A DNA stretch of 64,000 nt from Sphingobacterium lactis. Its GTDB lineage: Bacteria; Bacteroidota; Bacteroidia; Sphingobacteriales; Sphingobacteriaceae. The notes beneath the pieces were generated by a model. The model had not been told where the DNA came from, made no database searches, and was given only the letters and a program-made list of their open reading frames with translations. Location of the stretch: contig NZ_CP049246.1 in assembly GCF_011046555.1 (NCBI RefSeq), forward strand, positions 3,782,001 through 3,846,000. Reading direction: 5' to 3'. The translations under genes and the position numbers were made by a program. Numbering within the stretch: position 1 is the stretch's first letter; each line of letters opens with the position of its first letter. This document shows positions 9,275-17,458 of the stretch, piece by piece.

Positions 9275-10282
9275 TTAATTTAAGATCTTATAGATCAGCT
9301 CGGTCAATAGGTCACCACTATCCGTCAGATGCCCGACATTCATCCCTTTGGATTTCAGGTCGAATTCCTTGATGTGGTGGATGATATCGAAGGTCTTCCG
9401 GCGGTTGAAATTCCGTGCCGCAAACTCATACTCCTTAACGAAGAATGGATGCACCCCCAGTTGTTTGGCCGCTGCTGCGGAGCTCTTGTCGGGGAGGTAA
9501 TGGTATTTCAGGATCTTGGTGAAATAGGTGCCCAAGGAACCGATCACCACCGGCATGGGGTTGCTCTTGGGGTTGGCGGCAAAATAATCCACTATCTGGA
9601 ATGCCTTGACGGCATTGCGCTTGGCCAAAGCCGTATTGAGTTCAAAGACGTTAAAGTCCTTACTGATTCCGATATTCTGCTCGATATCTGCTGCCGTAAT
9701 TTCTTTCTCCTTGGGAATATTCAATTGGATTTTTTCCAATTCATTGTTGATCTTGGAGAGATCCGTTCCAAGGTATTCCCCCATCAGGGCAGCTGCCTGC
9801 GGGTGGATTTTCCTTCCGTTGGCGGCCAATTGCTCACTGATCCAGCCGGCAACCTTATCGTCATAAAGCTTAGCGGATTCCAAGACGACCCCCGCCTTTT
9901 CCATCAGCTTATACGTCTTCTTGCGCTTATCGAACTTCCCATATTTGTAGGCGAACAGCAGGACAGTTGTTGGGGTGATGTTTTCGAGATATTTTTGGAG
10001 CAGGTCGTCATCCTTCCATTTCAGGTTCTGCGCTTCCTTCACGACAATGACCTGATGATCGCTCATCATGGGGTATCGCTTGGCCATGCTGATCACGGCA
10101 CTGAAATCCGTATCCTTCCCGTAAACGACGGTCTGGTCGAAGCCCTTTTGGGCATCGTCAAGGACCGTATGCTCGATGGCATCGGCAATCAGGTCGATGA
10201 AATAAGGCTCTTCACCGTGCAACAGATACACCGGTGCGAGCTTCTTCTTCTTGATATCGGATAATATGGATTGGGTATTCAT
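9275..10282 (-). CDS. holA: DNA polymerase III subunit delta
   Basis: A 335-residue protein matching HolA over its length. The N-terminal AAA-like part begins with LAPVYLLHGEEPYFID (degenerate P-loop, about residues 15-30), followed by VIVVKEAQNLKWKDDDLLQKYL and the lid and collar helical domain with GTDLSKINNELEKI. HolA is the clamp-loader subunit that opens the beta clamp. It is divergent from the HSDR_N_2 gene over a 72-base gap containing a TATTTTTG box 14 bases before the start. Start and length are normal for Bacteroidota holA. Confidence 0.93.
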   Translation of the reverse strand: MNTQSILSDIKKKKLAPVYLLHGEEPYFIDLIADAIEHTVLDDAQKGFDQTVVYGKDTDFSAVISMAKRYPMMSDHQVIVVKEAQNLKWKDDDLLQKYLENITPTTVLLFAYKYGKFDKRKKTYKLMEKAGVVLESAKLYDDKVAGWISEQLAANGRKIHPQAAALMGEYLGTDLSKINNELEKIQLNIPKEKEITAADIEQNIGISKDFNVFELNTALAKRNAVKAFQIVDYFAANPKSNPMPVVIGSLGTYFTKILKYHYLPDKSSAAAAKQLGVHPFFVKEYEFAARNFNRRKTFDIIHHIKEFDLKSKGMNVGHLTDSGDLLTELIYKILN

Positions 10283-10296
10283 GCTGTACGAAAGTA

Positions 10297-10304
10297 CAAA
10301 AATA
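10297..10304 (-). promoter_or_regulatory. Putative -7 box for holA (TATTTTTG)
   Basis: The minus strand carries TATTTTTG, a full match to the Bacteroidota -7 consensus TAnnTTTG, 14 bases before the holA start codon. A small palindrome (GTAC-GAAA-GTAC) lies between box and start. No clear -33 element was identified. Confidence 0.5.
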
Positions 10305-10343
10305 ACGAGAATTTACAGAGTTGGAAGACGCCTATAAATTTCG

Positions 10344-10351
10344 TAAATTTG
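10344..10351 (+). promoter_or_regulatory. Putative -7 box for the HSDR_N_2 gene (TAAATTTG)
   Basis: TAAATTTG matches TAnnTTTG and has a TTG 20 bases upstream (10321-10323), the spacing expected for the Bacteroidota -33/-7 promoter. It ends only 3 bases before the ATG at 10355, so the transcript would be leaderless or nearly so. Confidence 0.55.
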
Positions 10352-10354
10352 CAG

Positions 10355-10825
10355 ATGTTTAAACCTGTCCCCTTAAACTTACCTCCCTTTCCTGCCCGGA
10401 TCAGCAAAAAACATGAGCAGTATTTCATATTCGATGAACTTCGGAAGAAACACCTGTTGCTGACGCCTGAGGAATGGGTTCGGCAGCATTGGGTCAGCCA
10501 TTTGAACAAAACCTATCAATATCCCTATCCATTGATGAAGATCGAGGGCGGGTTGCAGTTGAATACACTGCAGAAACGGAGCGACCTGGTCATCTACAAC
10601 CAAAAGGGGGAACGTGTTCTTTTGGCAGAATTCAAAGCGCCATCTGTCAAAATAACCGAAAAAACCTTCGAACAGATCGCAAATTACAATTCCATCTATA
10701 AAATTCCGCTGCTTTTGGTCAGTAATGGAATCGAGCACTATTTTTGTAAGATAAACTTCGACCAGGGAGATTTCAGTTTTCTAAGGGAATTGCCATCTTT
10801 TGGTCAGTTGGATTTTGGATATTAA
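10355..10825 (+). CDS. Stand-alone type I restriction HsdR N-terminal-like (HSDR_N_2) protein
   Basis: A 156-residue protein from MFKPVPLNLP. The frame is open further upstream, but that would run into the divergent holA gene and lacks a credible start. It contains one PD-(D/E)xK nuclease-like fold: Asp77 (KRSDLVIY) and Glu92-x-Lys94 (LAEFKAP), as in the N-terminal domain of HsdR proteins. There are no helicase domains and no methylase or specificity genes nearby, so this is not a type I restriction system. Single-domain proteins of this kind are frequent near holA in Bacteroidota. The function is unknown; a nuclease or nucleic-acid-binding role is only inferred from the fold. Confidence 0.8.
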   Translation: MFKPVPLNLPPFPARISKKHEQYFIFDELRKKHLLLTPEEWVRQHWVSHLNKTYQYPYPLMKIEGGLQLNTLQKRSDLVIYNQKGERVLLAEFKAPSVKITEKTFEQIANYNSIYKIPLLLVSNGIEHYFCKINFDQGDFSFLRELPSFGQLDFGY

Positions 10826-10863
10826 AATAAATATTATATTAGCAAGAAGAAAGTAGGACACAC

Positions 10864-11562
10864 ATGAATATAGATAAAAACGAATTCAGAAAATATGCTA
10901 TCAAGCATCATAGAATTGGCAGCCAACATGTTGATGGATATATCTCCAGATTACAGCAACAGATCCCTTCCAATCTGACACCGTACATCATTGAGGAACG
11001 TTCGTTGAACGTGGCGCAGATGGACGTTTTCTCCCGTTTGATGATGGACCGCATCATTTTCTTGGGTGACGGTATCAACGATCAAGTTGCGAACATCGTG
11101 CAGGCACAGTTGCTTTTCTTGCAATCGACCGATGCACAGCGCGACATTCAGATCTATATCAACTCTCCGGGTGGTAGTGTGTATGCAGGATTAGGTATTT
11201 ACGATACCATGCAGTACATCTCTCCGGATGTGGCAACGATCTGTACCGGTATGGCAGCTTCTATGGGTGCTGTATTATTGGTTGCAGGTGCGAAAGGAAA
11301 GCGTGCGGCATTGCGCCATTCACGCGTCATGATCCACCAACCTTCCGGCGGTGCACAGGGTGTGGCTTCCGATATGGAGATCAACCTTCGTGAAATGTTG
11401 AAATTGAAAGAAGAGTTGTATACCATCATCGCTGAGCATTCCGGCCAGACTTACGAGTGGGTTGAGAAGTCATCAGACCGTGATTACTGGATGCGTGCTA
11501 CCGAAGCTAAAGAATTTGGTATGATTGATGAGGTATTAATGCCGAAGAAAGAAACAAAATAA
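10864..11562 (+). CDS. clpP: ATP-dependent Clp protease proteolytic subunit
   Basis: A 232-residue ClpP with the full catalytic triad: Ser133 (GMAASMG), His158 (VMIHQP) and Asp207 (SDRDYW), with the same spacing as the E. coli enzyme (Ser98, His123, Asp172). The N-terminus is about 35 residues longer than E. coli ClpP; this part probably includes a propeptide. It forms the double-heptamer barrel that degrades substrates fed by ClpX, whose gene starts 5 bases downstream. Confidence 0.96.
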   Translation: MNIDKNEFRKYAIKHHRIGSQHVDGYISRLQQQIPSNLTPYIIEERSLNVAQMDVFSRLMMDRIIFLGDGINDQVANIVQAQLLFLQSTDAQRDIQIYINSPGGSVYAGLGIYDTMQYISPDVATICTGMAASMGAVLLVAGAKGKRAALRHSRVMIHQPSGGAQGVASDMEINLREMLKLKEELYTIIAEHSGQTYEWVEKSSDRDYWMRATEAKEFGMIDEVLMPKKETK

Positions 11563-11567
11563 TTATA

Positions 11568-12818
11568 ATGAGTAAATCAAACAATAGAGATATCCACTGC
11601 TCATTTTGCGGCATCAGTAAAAACGAGGCCCAAATGCTTATTGCGGGCGATGGGGCGCATATCTGCGACAGATGTGTGCAACAAGCTGGGGAGATTTTGG
11701 CGGAAGAGCTTAAGCAGCGCAAGAATAAATCTATTCAAACTGCTCTTAAATTAATACGCCCGAAAGAGATCAAGGATCACTTGGACCAATATGTTATTGG
11801 TCAAGATGATGCGAAAAAGGTAATCTCTGTAGCGGTTTACAACCACTATAAACGCTTGAACCAACGCGTTGACAACGATGAGACCGAGATCGAGAAATCG
11901 AACCTGATCATTGTCGGCGAAACAGGTACCGGAAAGACCTTATTGGCGAAAACAGTAGCGAAGATCTTGAATGTTCCCTTCTGTATCGTTGATGCGACGG
12001 TCCTGACCGAAGCCGGTTATGTCGGTGAAGACGTGGAAAGTATCCTGACCCGCCTATTGCAGGCTGCGGATTACGATGTGAATGCAGCGGAGCGTGGCAT
12101 TATCTACATCGATGAAATCGATAAGATCGCCAGAAAGAGCGACAACCCATCCATTACACGTGATGTTTCCGGTGAGGGTGTTCAGCAAGCCTTGCTGAAA
12201 ATCCTGGAAGGTACGAACGTGAATGTTCCACCGCAGGGTGGACGTAAGCACCCGGATCAGAAAATGATCTCGGTGAACACCAGCAATATTCTATTTATCT
12301 GTGGTGGTGCTTTCGATGGTATCCAGAAAAAGATTGCAAACAGACTGCGTACGCAGACTGTAGGTTATAAAATGAAAGACGAGGATCAGGAGATCGACTT
12401 GGAGAACCTGTACAAGTACATCACGCCGCAGGATCTGAAGAACTTCGGATTGATTCCGGAGCTGATCGGTCGTCTTCCCGTTCTTACGCATCTGAATCCT
12501 TTGGACAAGGAGACCTTATTGAACATCCTGACCAAGCCGAAGAATGCGCTCGTGAAACAGTACATTAAGCTGTTCGAATACGAGGGTGTGAAACTGACCT
12601 TCGACCCTGAAGTGTACGACTTCATTGTCGATAAGGCTTGGGAGTTCAAACTGGGCGCCCGCGGTTTACGGAGCATCTGCGAAGCGATCATGCTCGATGC
12701 GATGTTCGAAACGCCGACGAGCAAGGACGAGCAGGACGAGAAGACCTTGCAGATAACGCTGGACTATGCAAAGAACAAATTTGCAAAAACAGATTTCAAA
12801 AAATTACAAGTTGCTTAA
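11568..12818 (+). CDS. clpX: ATP-dependent Clp protease ATP-binding subunit ClpX
   Basis: A 416-residue AAA+ unfoldase. The N-terminal zinc-binding domain has four cysteines (Cys11, Cys14, Cys33, Cys36), the Walker A motif is GETGTGKT (117-124), the Walker B is IIYIDEID (178-185), and the C-terminal lid region contains the GARGLR sensor 2 motif. It recognises and unfolds substrates and passes them to ClpP. The clpP-clpX operon ends at a strong intrinsic terminator 8 bases after the stop codon. Confidence 0.97.
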   Translation: MSKSNNRDIHCSFCGISKNEAQMLIAGDGAHICDRCVQQAGEILAEELKQRKNKSIQTALKLIRPKEIKDHLDQYVIGQDDAKKVISVAVYNHYKRLNQRVDNDETEIEKSNLIIVGETGTGKTLLAKTVAKILNVPFCIVDATVLTEAGYVGEDVESILTRLLQAADYDVNAAERGIIYIDEIDKIARKSDNPSITRDVSGEGVQQALLKILEGTNVNVPPQGGRKHPDQKMISVNTSNILFICGGAFDGIQKKIANRLRTQTVGYKMKDEDQEIDLENLYKYITPQDLKNFGLIPELIGRLPVLTHLNPLDKETLLNILTKPKNALVKQYIKLFEYEGVKLTFDPEVYDFIVDKAWEFKLGARGLRSICEAIMLDAMFETPTSKDEQDEKTLQITLDYAKNKFAKTDFKKLQVA

Positions 12819-12825
12819 CCACCTA

Positions 12826-12854
12826 AACCCTCGCCTTACTGGCGAGGGTTTTTT
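12826..12854 (+). terminator. Intrinsic terminator after clpPX
   Basis: A perfect 10-bp stem (12826-12835 with 12841-12850, AACCCTCGCC/GGCGAGGGTT), a 5-base loop and a run of six T. Confidence 0.9.
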
Positions 12855-12880
12855 GTATAGGCAAAATAAATTATGAGATT

Positions 12881-13720
12881 ATGACGAACAAGAAAGACGA
12901 AAACAAAGAAGAGGTAAAAGAAGTGAACTCCCCGATCAAAGCTGGGCTGAAGACCAAGGAAGATATTGTTAACAATTGGCTTCCACGGTATACGGGCCGA
13001 AAATTGGAAGATTTTGGGGAATATATATTATTGACGAATTTCAGCAATTATGTGAAGTTATTTTCACAGATGCACGACGATGCGCCGATTCTTGGCGAGG
13101 ACAAACCTATGCAGACCTGTTCGGCGAATGGCATCACGATCATCAACTTCGGTATGGGTAGCCCTGTTGCGGCAACCGTTATGGACCTGCTGACAGCCAT
13201 CAAGCCCAAAGCGGTCCTATTCCTGGGCAAGACAGGCGTGCTGAAGAAGAAAATCGATGTCGGTGAGTTGATCCTCCCTATCGCTGCCATCCGCGGCGAG
13301 GGAACGTCCAATGACTACCTACCGCCGGAAGTTCCATCCTTACCGTCCTTTGCTCTCCAGAAGGCGATTTCCACGACCATCCGCGACCATTCACGGGATT
13401 ACTGGACCGGTACGGTGTATACCACCAACCGCCGCGTGTGGGAGCATGATAAGCAGTTCAAGAAGTACCTGAAGAGCATCCGCGCCATGGCTGTGGATAT
13501 GGAGACCGCAACCATATTTTCCGTGGGATTCGCCAACAAGATCCCTACCGGTGCTTTACTCCTGGTTTCGGACCAACCGATGGTTCCTGAAGGTGTAAAA
13601 ACGGACAAATCGGATGTGACAGTTACCAAATCGTATGTGGAGACCCATGTGAAGATTGGTATCGACGCCTTGAAGCAACTGATCAACAACGGCTTGACGG
13701 TAAAACACCTGAAGTTCTAA
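12881..13720 (+). CDS. amn: AMP nucleosidase (nucleoside phosphorylase fold)
   Basis: A 279-residue member of the PNP/UDP phosphorylase superfamily, of the short Bacteroidota AMP nucleosidase type (about 260-290 residues, without the large N-terminal domain of E. coli Amn). Visible family blocks are INFGMGSP (about 89-95), the base- and ribose-binding AVDMETATIF (204-213) and LLVSDQP (227-233). It would cleave AMP to adenine and ribose 5-phosphate. The first 20 residues are highly charged (KKDENKEEVKE) and likely disordered. It stands alone between the clpX terminator and the next gene. Confidence 0.85.
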   Translation: MTNKKDENKEEVKEVNSPIKAGLKTKEDIVNNWLPRYTGRKLEDFGEYILLTNFSNYVKLFSQMHDDAPILGEDKPMQTCSANGITIINFGMGSPVAATVMDLLTAIKPKAVLFLGKTGVLKKKIDVGELILPIAAIRGEGTSNDYLPPEVPSLPSFALQKAISTTIRDHSRDYWTGTVYTTNRRVWEHDKQFKKYLKSIRAMAVDMETATIFSVGFANKIPTGALLLVSDQPMVPEGVKTDKSDVTVTKSYVETHVKIGIDALKQLINNGLTVKHLKF

Positions 13721-13728
13721 AAAATATC

Positions 13729-13736
13729 TACTTTTG
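13729..13736 (+). promoter_or_regulatory. Putative -7 box for the CBS-like gene (TACTTTTG)
   Basis: TACTTTTG matches TAnnTTTG 34 bases before the ATG at 13771, directly after the amn stop codon. The -33 element is weak. Confidence 0.45.
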
Positions 13737-13770
13737 TAGTAGACAACAAACAGACTAGACTACTTCACCT

Positions 13771-15135
13771 ATGTGGTACAATAACATCTTAGAGACCATC
13801 GGCAATACGCCGTTGGTCAAATTGAACGCGATAACCAAACACGTCAAGGGGACAATCCTGGCGAAGATCGAAACGACCAACCCCGGCAACTCCATTAAGG
13901 ATCGGATGGCCCTCAAGATGATTGAGGATGCCGAAGAAGCAGGATTGCTGAAACCTGGAGGTACCATTATCGAAGGTACTTCGGGCAATACAGGGATGGG
14001 TTTGGCCATGGCCGCTGTCGTAAAAGGGTATCGTTGTATCTTTACCACAACGGATAAACAGTCCAAAGAGAAGATCGATGCTTTGCGCGCCTTCGGTGCG
14101 GAAGTGATCGTCTGCCCGACGAACGTGGATCCAGAGGATCCCCGCTCCTATTATTCGGTTTCCAGCCGATTGGAAAAGGAAGTGCCCAATGCCTGGAAGG
14201 CCAATCAATACGATAACCTATCCAATACCAAAGCGCATTATGAGCAGACCGGCCCCGAGATCTGGGAACAGACGGAAGGCAAGATCACCCATTTGGTGGT
14301 GGGTGTAGGCACTGGTGGTACCATCTCCGGAACTGCCAAATACCTGCGCGAAAAGAATCCGAACATCAAGGTTTGGGGGATCGACACCTATGGTTCCATT
14401 TTCAAGAAATACAAGGAAACGGGCATCTTCGATAAAGGAGAGATCTACCCCTACATTACCGAAGGGATCGGTGAGGATTTCCTGCCGAAGAACGTAGACT
14501 TCTCGCAGATCGACCTGTTCGAAAAGGTATCCGATAAGGATGCTGCCCTAATGACGCGGGATCTTGCCCGCAAGGAAGGGATCTTTGCCGGCAACTCTGC
14601 CGGTGCAGCATTAGCCGGTTTGTTACAATTGAGCGGCAGCCTGAAAGAAGATGATGTGGTGGTGATCATCTTCCATGACCACGGTTCCCGCTACATGGGG
14701 AAAATGTACAACGAAGATTGGCTTCGCGAACGCGGCTTCCTGAAGGACGAGAAACTGACCGCACAGGCCATCCTCAAAAAACGTGGTGAACAGGCCATCG
14801 TGACGGCGGATGCCAACCAAACGGTATTGGAGACCTTCAACACCATGAAATCGCTGAACATCTCCCAAATACCTGTGACCCAACAGGGTATGGTGGTCGG
14901 CAAGGTTACGGAATCGGACATCCTTTCGGCATTGCTGGAAAACCCGGCATTGAAATCGTCGGCCGTGGAAGAAATATCATCCAAGCCATTTCCTTTCGTG
15001 GACCTGAACACATCGATCGATAAGATTTCCGGTTTGATCAATAAGGATACACAGGCCGTACTGGTGGAAGATGCCTACGGGAAGATCAATATCATTACGC
15101 AATACGATATCATCAACGCCATTTCAGAGGTTTAG
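13771..15135 (+). CDS. Cystathionine beta-synthase-like PLP enzyme with two CBS domains
   Basis: A 454-residue fold-type II PLP enzyme. Lys43 in GNSIKDRM is the expected Schiff-base lysine, GTSGNTG (69-75) binds the substrate carboxylate, and GVGTGGTISG (about 179-188) binds the PLP phosphate. Residues about 335-454 form two CBS domains, as in eukaryotic cystathionine beta-synthase. The likely reaction is beta-replacement of serine or O-acetylserine by homocysteine or sulfide. The sequence alone does not separate cystathionine synthase from O-acetylserine sulfhydrylase activity. The CBS pair suggests allosteric control by an adenosyl ligand. The neighbouring genes are not sulfur genes. Confidence 0.85.
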   Translation: MWYNNILETIGNTPLVKLNAITKHVKGTILAKIETTNPGNSIKDRMALKMIEDAEEAGLLKPGGTIIEGTSGNTGMGLAMAAVVKGYRCIFTTTDKQSKEKIDALRAFGAEVIVCPTNVDPEDPRSYYSVSSRLEKEVPNAWKANQYDNLSNTKAHYEQTGPEIWEQTEGKITHLVVGVGTGGTISGTAKYLREKNPNIKVWGIDTYGSIFKKYKETGIFDKGEIYPYITEGIGEDFLPKNVDFSQIDLFEKVSDKDAALMTRDLARKEGIFAGNSAGAALAGLLQLSGSLKEDDVVVIIFHDHGSRYMGKMYNEDWLRERGFLKDEKLTAQAILKKRGEQAIVTADANQTVLETFNTMKSLNISQIPVTQQGMVVGKVTESDILSALLENPALKSSAVEEISSKPFPFVDLNTSIDKISGLINKDTQAVLVEDAYGKINIITQYDIINAISEV

Positions 15136-15181
15136 GATTTTTCCATTTTTTGGGTATATTTAAAAATATCAACCTGAGCGA

Positions 15182-15886
15182 ATGGAAAGAAACGATAGAC
15201 TTAAACGGTTCGAATACTGGGTGAAAGCCCGTATAGGAAAGATTGCATTTATTGATATTGAAGAAAAACGCGAGAAAGCGTGGTATGGAAATGGCTATGG
15301 TGGTTTTTATGTCGACCCTACCCTCGTACCAGCCAACGCCATCGTATATTCCTTCGGTATCGGTGAGGATATCTCCTTCGATAAAGCGATGATTGCCAAG
15401 CACGGTTGCAAAGTCTATGGTTTTGACCCGACGCCGAAATCCATCAATTGGGTAAAGAACAATGAAACACCGGAAACCTTCTACTTCCATCCTTTCGGTA
15501 TCGGTGAGAAAACGGAGCATGTGATTTTCCACTTGCCCAAGAACAAGGATCATGTATCGGGTAGCGTGTACGACCACTCTCTTGTGGATGAGCACAATTC
15601 CGTAGAAGTGCTGCTCAAGAGCTTTACGGATATTACCCTAGACCTGGGGCACCGCCACATAGATGTCCTGAAAATGGACATCGAGGGTTCGGAATATGTG
15701 GTCATGGAAGGGATCCTTAATTCCGGCATCAGCATTGGCCAGATTCTGGTGGAAACACATGAGCGATTCTTTGCGGACGGCAAGGCCAAGGGGCAAAAAT
15801 TCTTTTCACTACTCCATGATCATGGCTACCGCATATTCGCGATATCGGATACCTATCAAGAGATCTCTTTGGTAAAGACAAAATAA
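15182..15886 (+). CDS. FkbM family methyltransferase
   Basis: A 234-residue SAM-dependent methyltransferase. Blocks match the FkbM/Methyltransf_21 family: the motif I-like VYSFGIGEDISFD (about 56-68), the acidic strand end KVYGFDPTPKS, IDVLKMDIEGSEYVVMEGIL near residue 160-180, and ILVETHERF. The substrate is unknown; FkbM-type enzymes often methylate sugars or polyketide-like hydroxyls. It stands 46 bases after the CBS-like gene and may be cotranscribed with it, converging on the SusCD pair downstream. Confidence 0.8.
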   Translation: MERNDRLKRFEYWVKARIGKIAFIDIEEKREKAWYGNGYGGFYVDPTLVPANAIVYSFGIGEDISFDKAMIAKHGCKVYGFDPTPKSINWVKNNETPETFYFHPFGIGEKTEHVIFHLPKNKDHVSGSVYDHSLVDEHNSVEVLLKSFTDITLDLGHRHIDVLKMDIEGSEYVVMEGILNSGISIGQILVETHERFFADGKAKGQKFFSLLHDHGYRIFAISDTYQEISLVKTK

Positions 15887-15917
15887 AAAAGAGCCTGCAA
15901 AAAATTTTGCAGGCTCT
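15885..15917 (-). terminator. Terminator for the second SusCD pair (minus strand)
   Basis: A 12-bp perfect stem, GAGCCTGCAAAA/TTTTGCAGGCTC (15891-15902 with 15905-15916), followed on the minus strand by six T and then ATTTTG. The plus side has no T run, so it mainly serves the minus-strand susD, though the hairpin is shared with the converging gene. Confidence 0.85.
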
Positions 15918-15940
15918 CATCGTTTAACAAATACCGGTTA

Positions 15941-17440
15941 TTAATCGTTTTGTTCGATCGCACCGTTAGCATTTATTTCTGCCAATGGGAATAAGAATTG
16001 CCATTCCGGCGCACCTGCTTTTACTTCCATCAAACTGTTTACACTTGAGGAAACGAAGTTTGGTGCTTTTGTTCTATCCAAAGGTTGGTTCAGACGTTTC
16101 AGGTCATAGAACCTGAACCCTTCACCCCAAAGTTCCGTTCTTCTGTTTATCCAGATTTCCTCCAATAAAGCGGTTCCAGTTTTTGTTGATTTCACAGCTT
16201 CCGGATCGCGTACTTTTGTGAAGGTATACAAAGCATCTTGAGCGTTGGCAGTCTGCCCTGCACCAGCATAGGCCTCAGCCAAGATCAGGTGCATCTCTGC
16301 AGATCTCATCAAAGGCACATCGCCCAATGCCCCACCTGGAGTCTTGATCGAGAATTTACGGGACATATATGGCTGACGTGAGAATGAAGCCAATGGCAAT
16401 GGGAAGTTTGCTGCCGTAGGTTCTGGTTCCCACATTTTCTTACGTACATCAGATGCCGGAATTAAGTTGTATAAAGCGGAGTTTATACGTTTTGGATTCG
16501 CACGCATAAACGAAGTGTTCGCATTGTAGGCGATCTGCGCAAAATAGGATCCGAAAGCATCCATCTGATCTTGAGTAGGCATTGACGCCCACATGAATTC
16601 GGATAACGTGGTTGCGTCGTTGAAGCCCTTTTGGTAATTCTCCGCATTCATTAATGGGAAAGCACCGGAGTCAATGATCAATTTCGCATATTTTATAGCG
16701 TTCGGATAGTCCTGCATGGTCAATGCTACGCGCGCACGGATACCATAAGCTACGTGTAGATTCACCTGGGACTTATTTGCACGAGATGTAATATCCAAGG
16801 CAATTGCATCTTCCAAATCTTTAATGATGGCATCATACACTTCCTTAACCGTGGATCTTGGCAGGGCGCCATCTTCAAAGTTCAATACCAAAGGTACACC
16901 CAATTGATCGTTTGCGGTTTTCGCATCAAAACGCTTCGCGTACAACTGCACCAAGTTTGAATAGGCATACGCTCTTAGCGTAAGAGCCTGCGCTTTTAAG
17001 GTATTCTTTTCTAGATCTGTTCCTGGGATCGGATCGACGTTACCAAGGATGAAGTTGGCATCACCAATAATCTTATAGAACGTACGGTAATAATATTCCG
17101 TAACCGCATGGTTGTCGTTACGACCCCCCTGCCAGTTTCCTTCACCTGTAGAAGTAAACCAGTTGGCATCACTGATACCCAAGTCTTCGCCCATAAAGTC
17201 CAGGCCTAACATAATACCGCCTACACCTGGTTTATTCTGCACGTTCCAGGAAACCACCTGCGTACGTTCGAACATAAATCTGTAAATACCGTTCAATGCT
17301 GTATTGGCATTGGCAATGGAACTGAAGATTTCTTCCTTCGATACTTTATCTGTTGGGGATGTTTCTAAGTAATCTTTTTTACAACCGCTAAACAATAGAA
17401 GCAAAGCAGTACCCAATATTGTTAAATTTCTTTTTTTCAT
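15941..17440 (-). CDS. SusD/RagB family nutrient-binding outer-membrane lipoprotein
   Basis: A 499-residue SusD protein. The lipoprotein signal ends at FSGCKKDYLETSP (Cys near residue 20), and TPR-like helices follow (LTLRAYAYSNLVQLYAKRF is a hallmark of the family). The C-terminal segment has the expected WINRRTELWGEGFRFYDLKR block. It is paired 18 bases after a SusC gene and ends just before a strong terminator, so the operon contains only susC and susD. With no enzyme or regulator nearby the substrate is open. Confidence 0.94.
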   Translation of the reverse strand: MKKRNLTILGTALLLLFSGCKKDYLETSPTDKVSKEEIFSSIANANTALNGIYRFMFERTQVVSWNVQNKPGVGGIMLGLDFMGEDLGISDANWFTSTGEGNWQGGRNDNHAVTEYYYRTFYKIIGDANFILGNVDPIPGTDLEKNTLKAQALTLRAYAYSNLVQLYAKRFDAKTANDQLGVPLVLNFEDGALPRSTVKEVYDAIIKDLEDAIALDITSRANKSQVNLHVAYGIRARVALTMQDYPNAIKYAKLIIDSGAFPLMNAENYQKGFNDATTLSEFMWASMPTQDQMDAFGSYFAQIAYNANTSFMRANPKRINSALYNLIPASDVRKKMWEPEPTAANFPLPLASFSRQPYMSRKFSIKTPGGALGDVPLMRSAEMHLILAEAYAGAGQTANAQDALYTFTKVRDPEAVKSTKTGTALLEEIWINRRTELWGEGFRFYDLKRLNQPLDRTKAPNFVSSSVNSLMEVKAGAPEWQFLFPLAEINANGAIEQND

Positions 17441-17458
17441 TTCTTTTCTATTGTTTGA

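Noticed and set aside
9329..10264. A 311-codon plus-strand open frame across holA
   Set aside because: It is antisense to the well-supported holA, has no recognisable protein features and reflects codon bias of the opposite strand.
10355..10825. Type I restriction-modification system
   Set aside because: Only the HsdR N-terminal-like domain is present; no helicase, methyltransferase or specificity genes are nearby.
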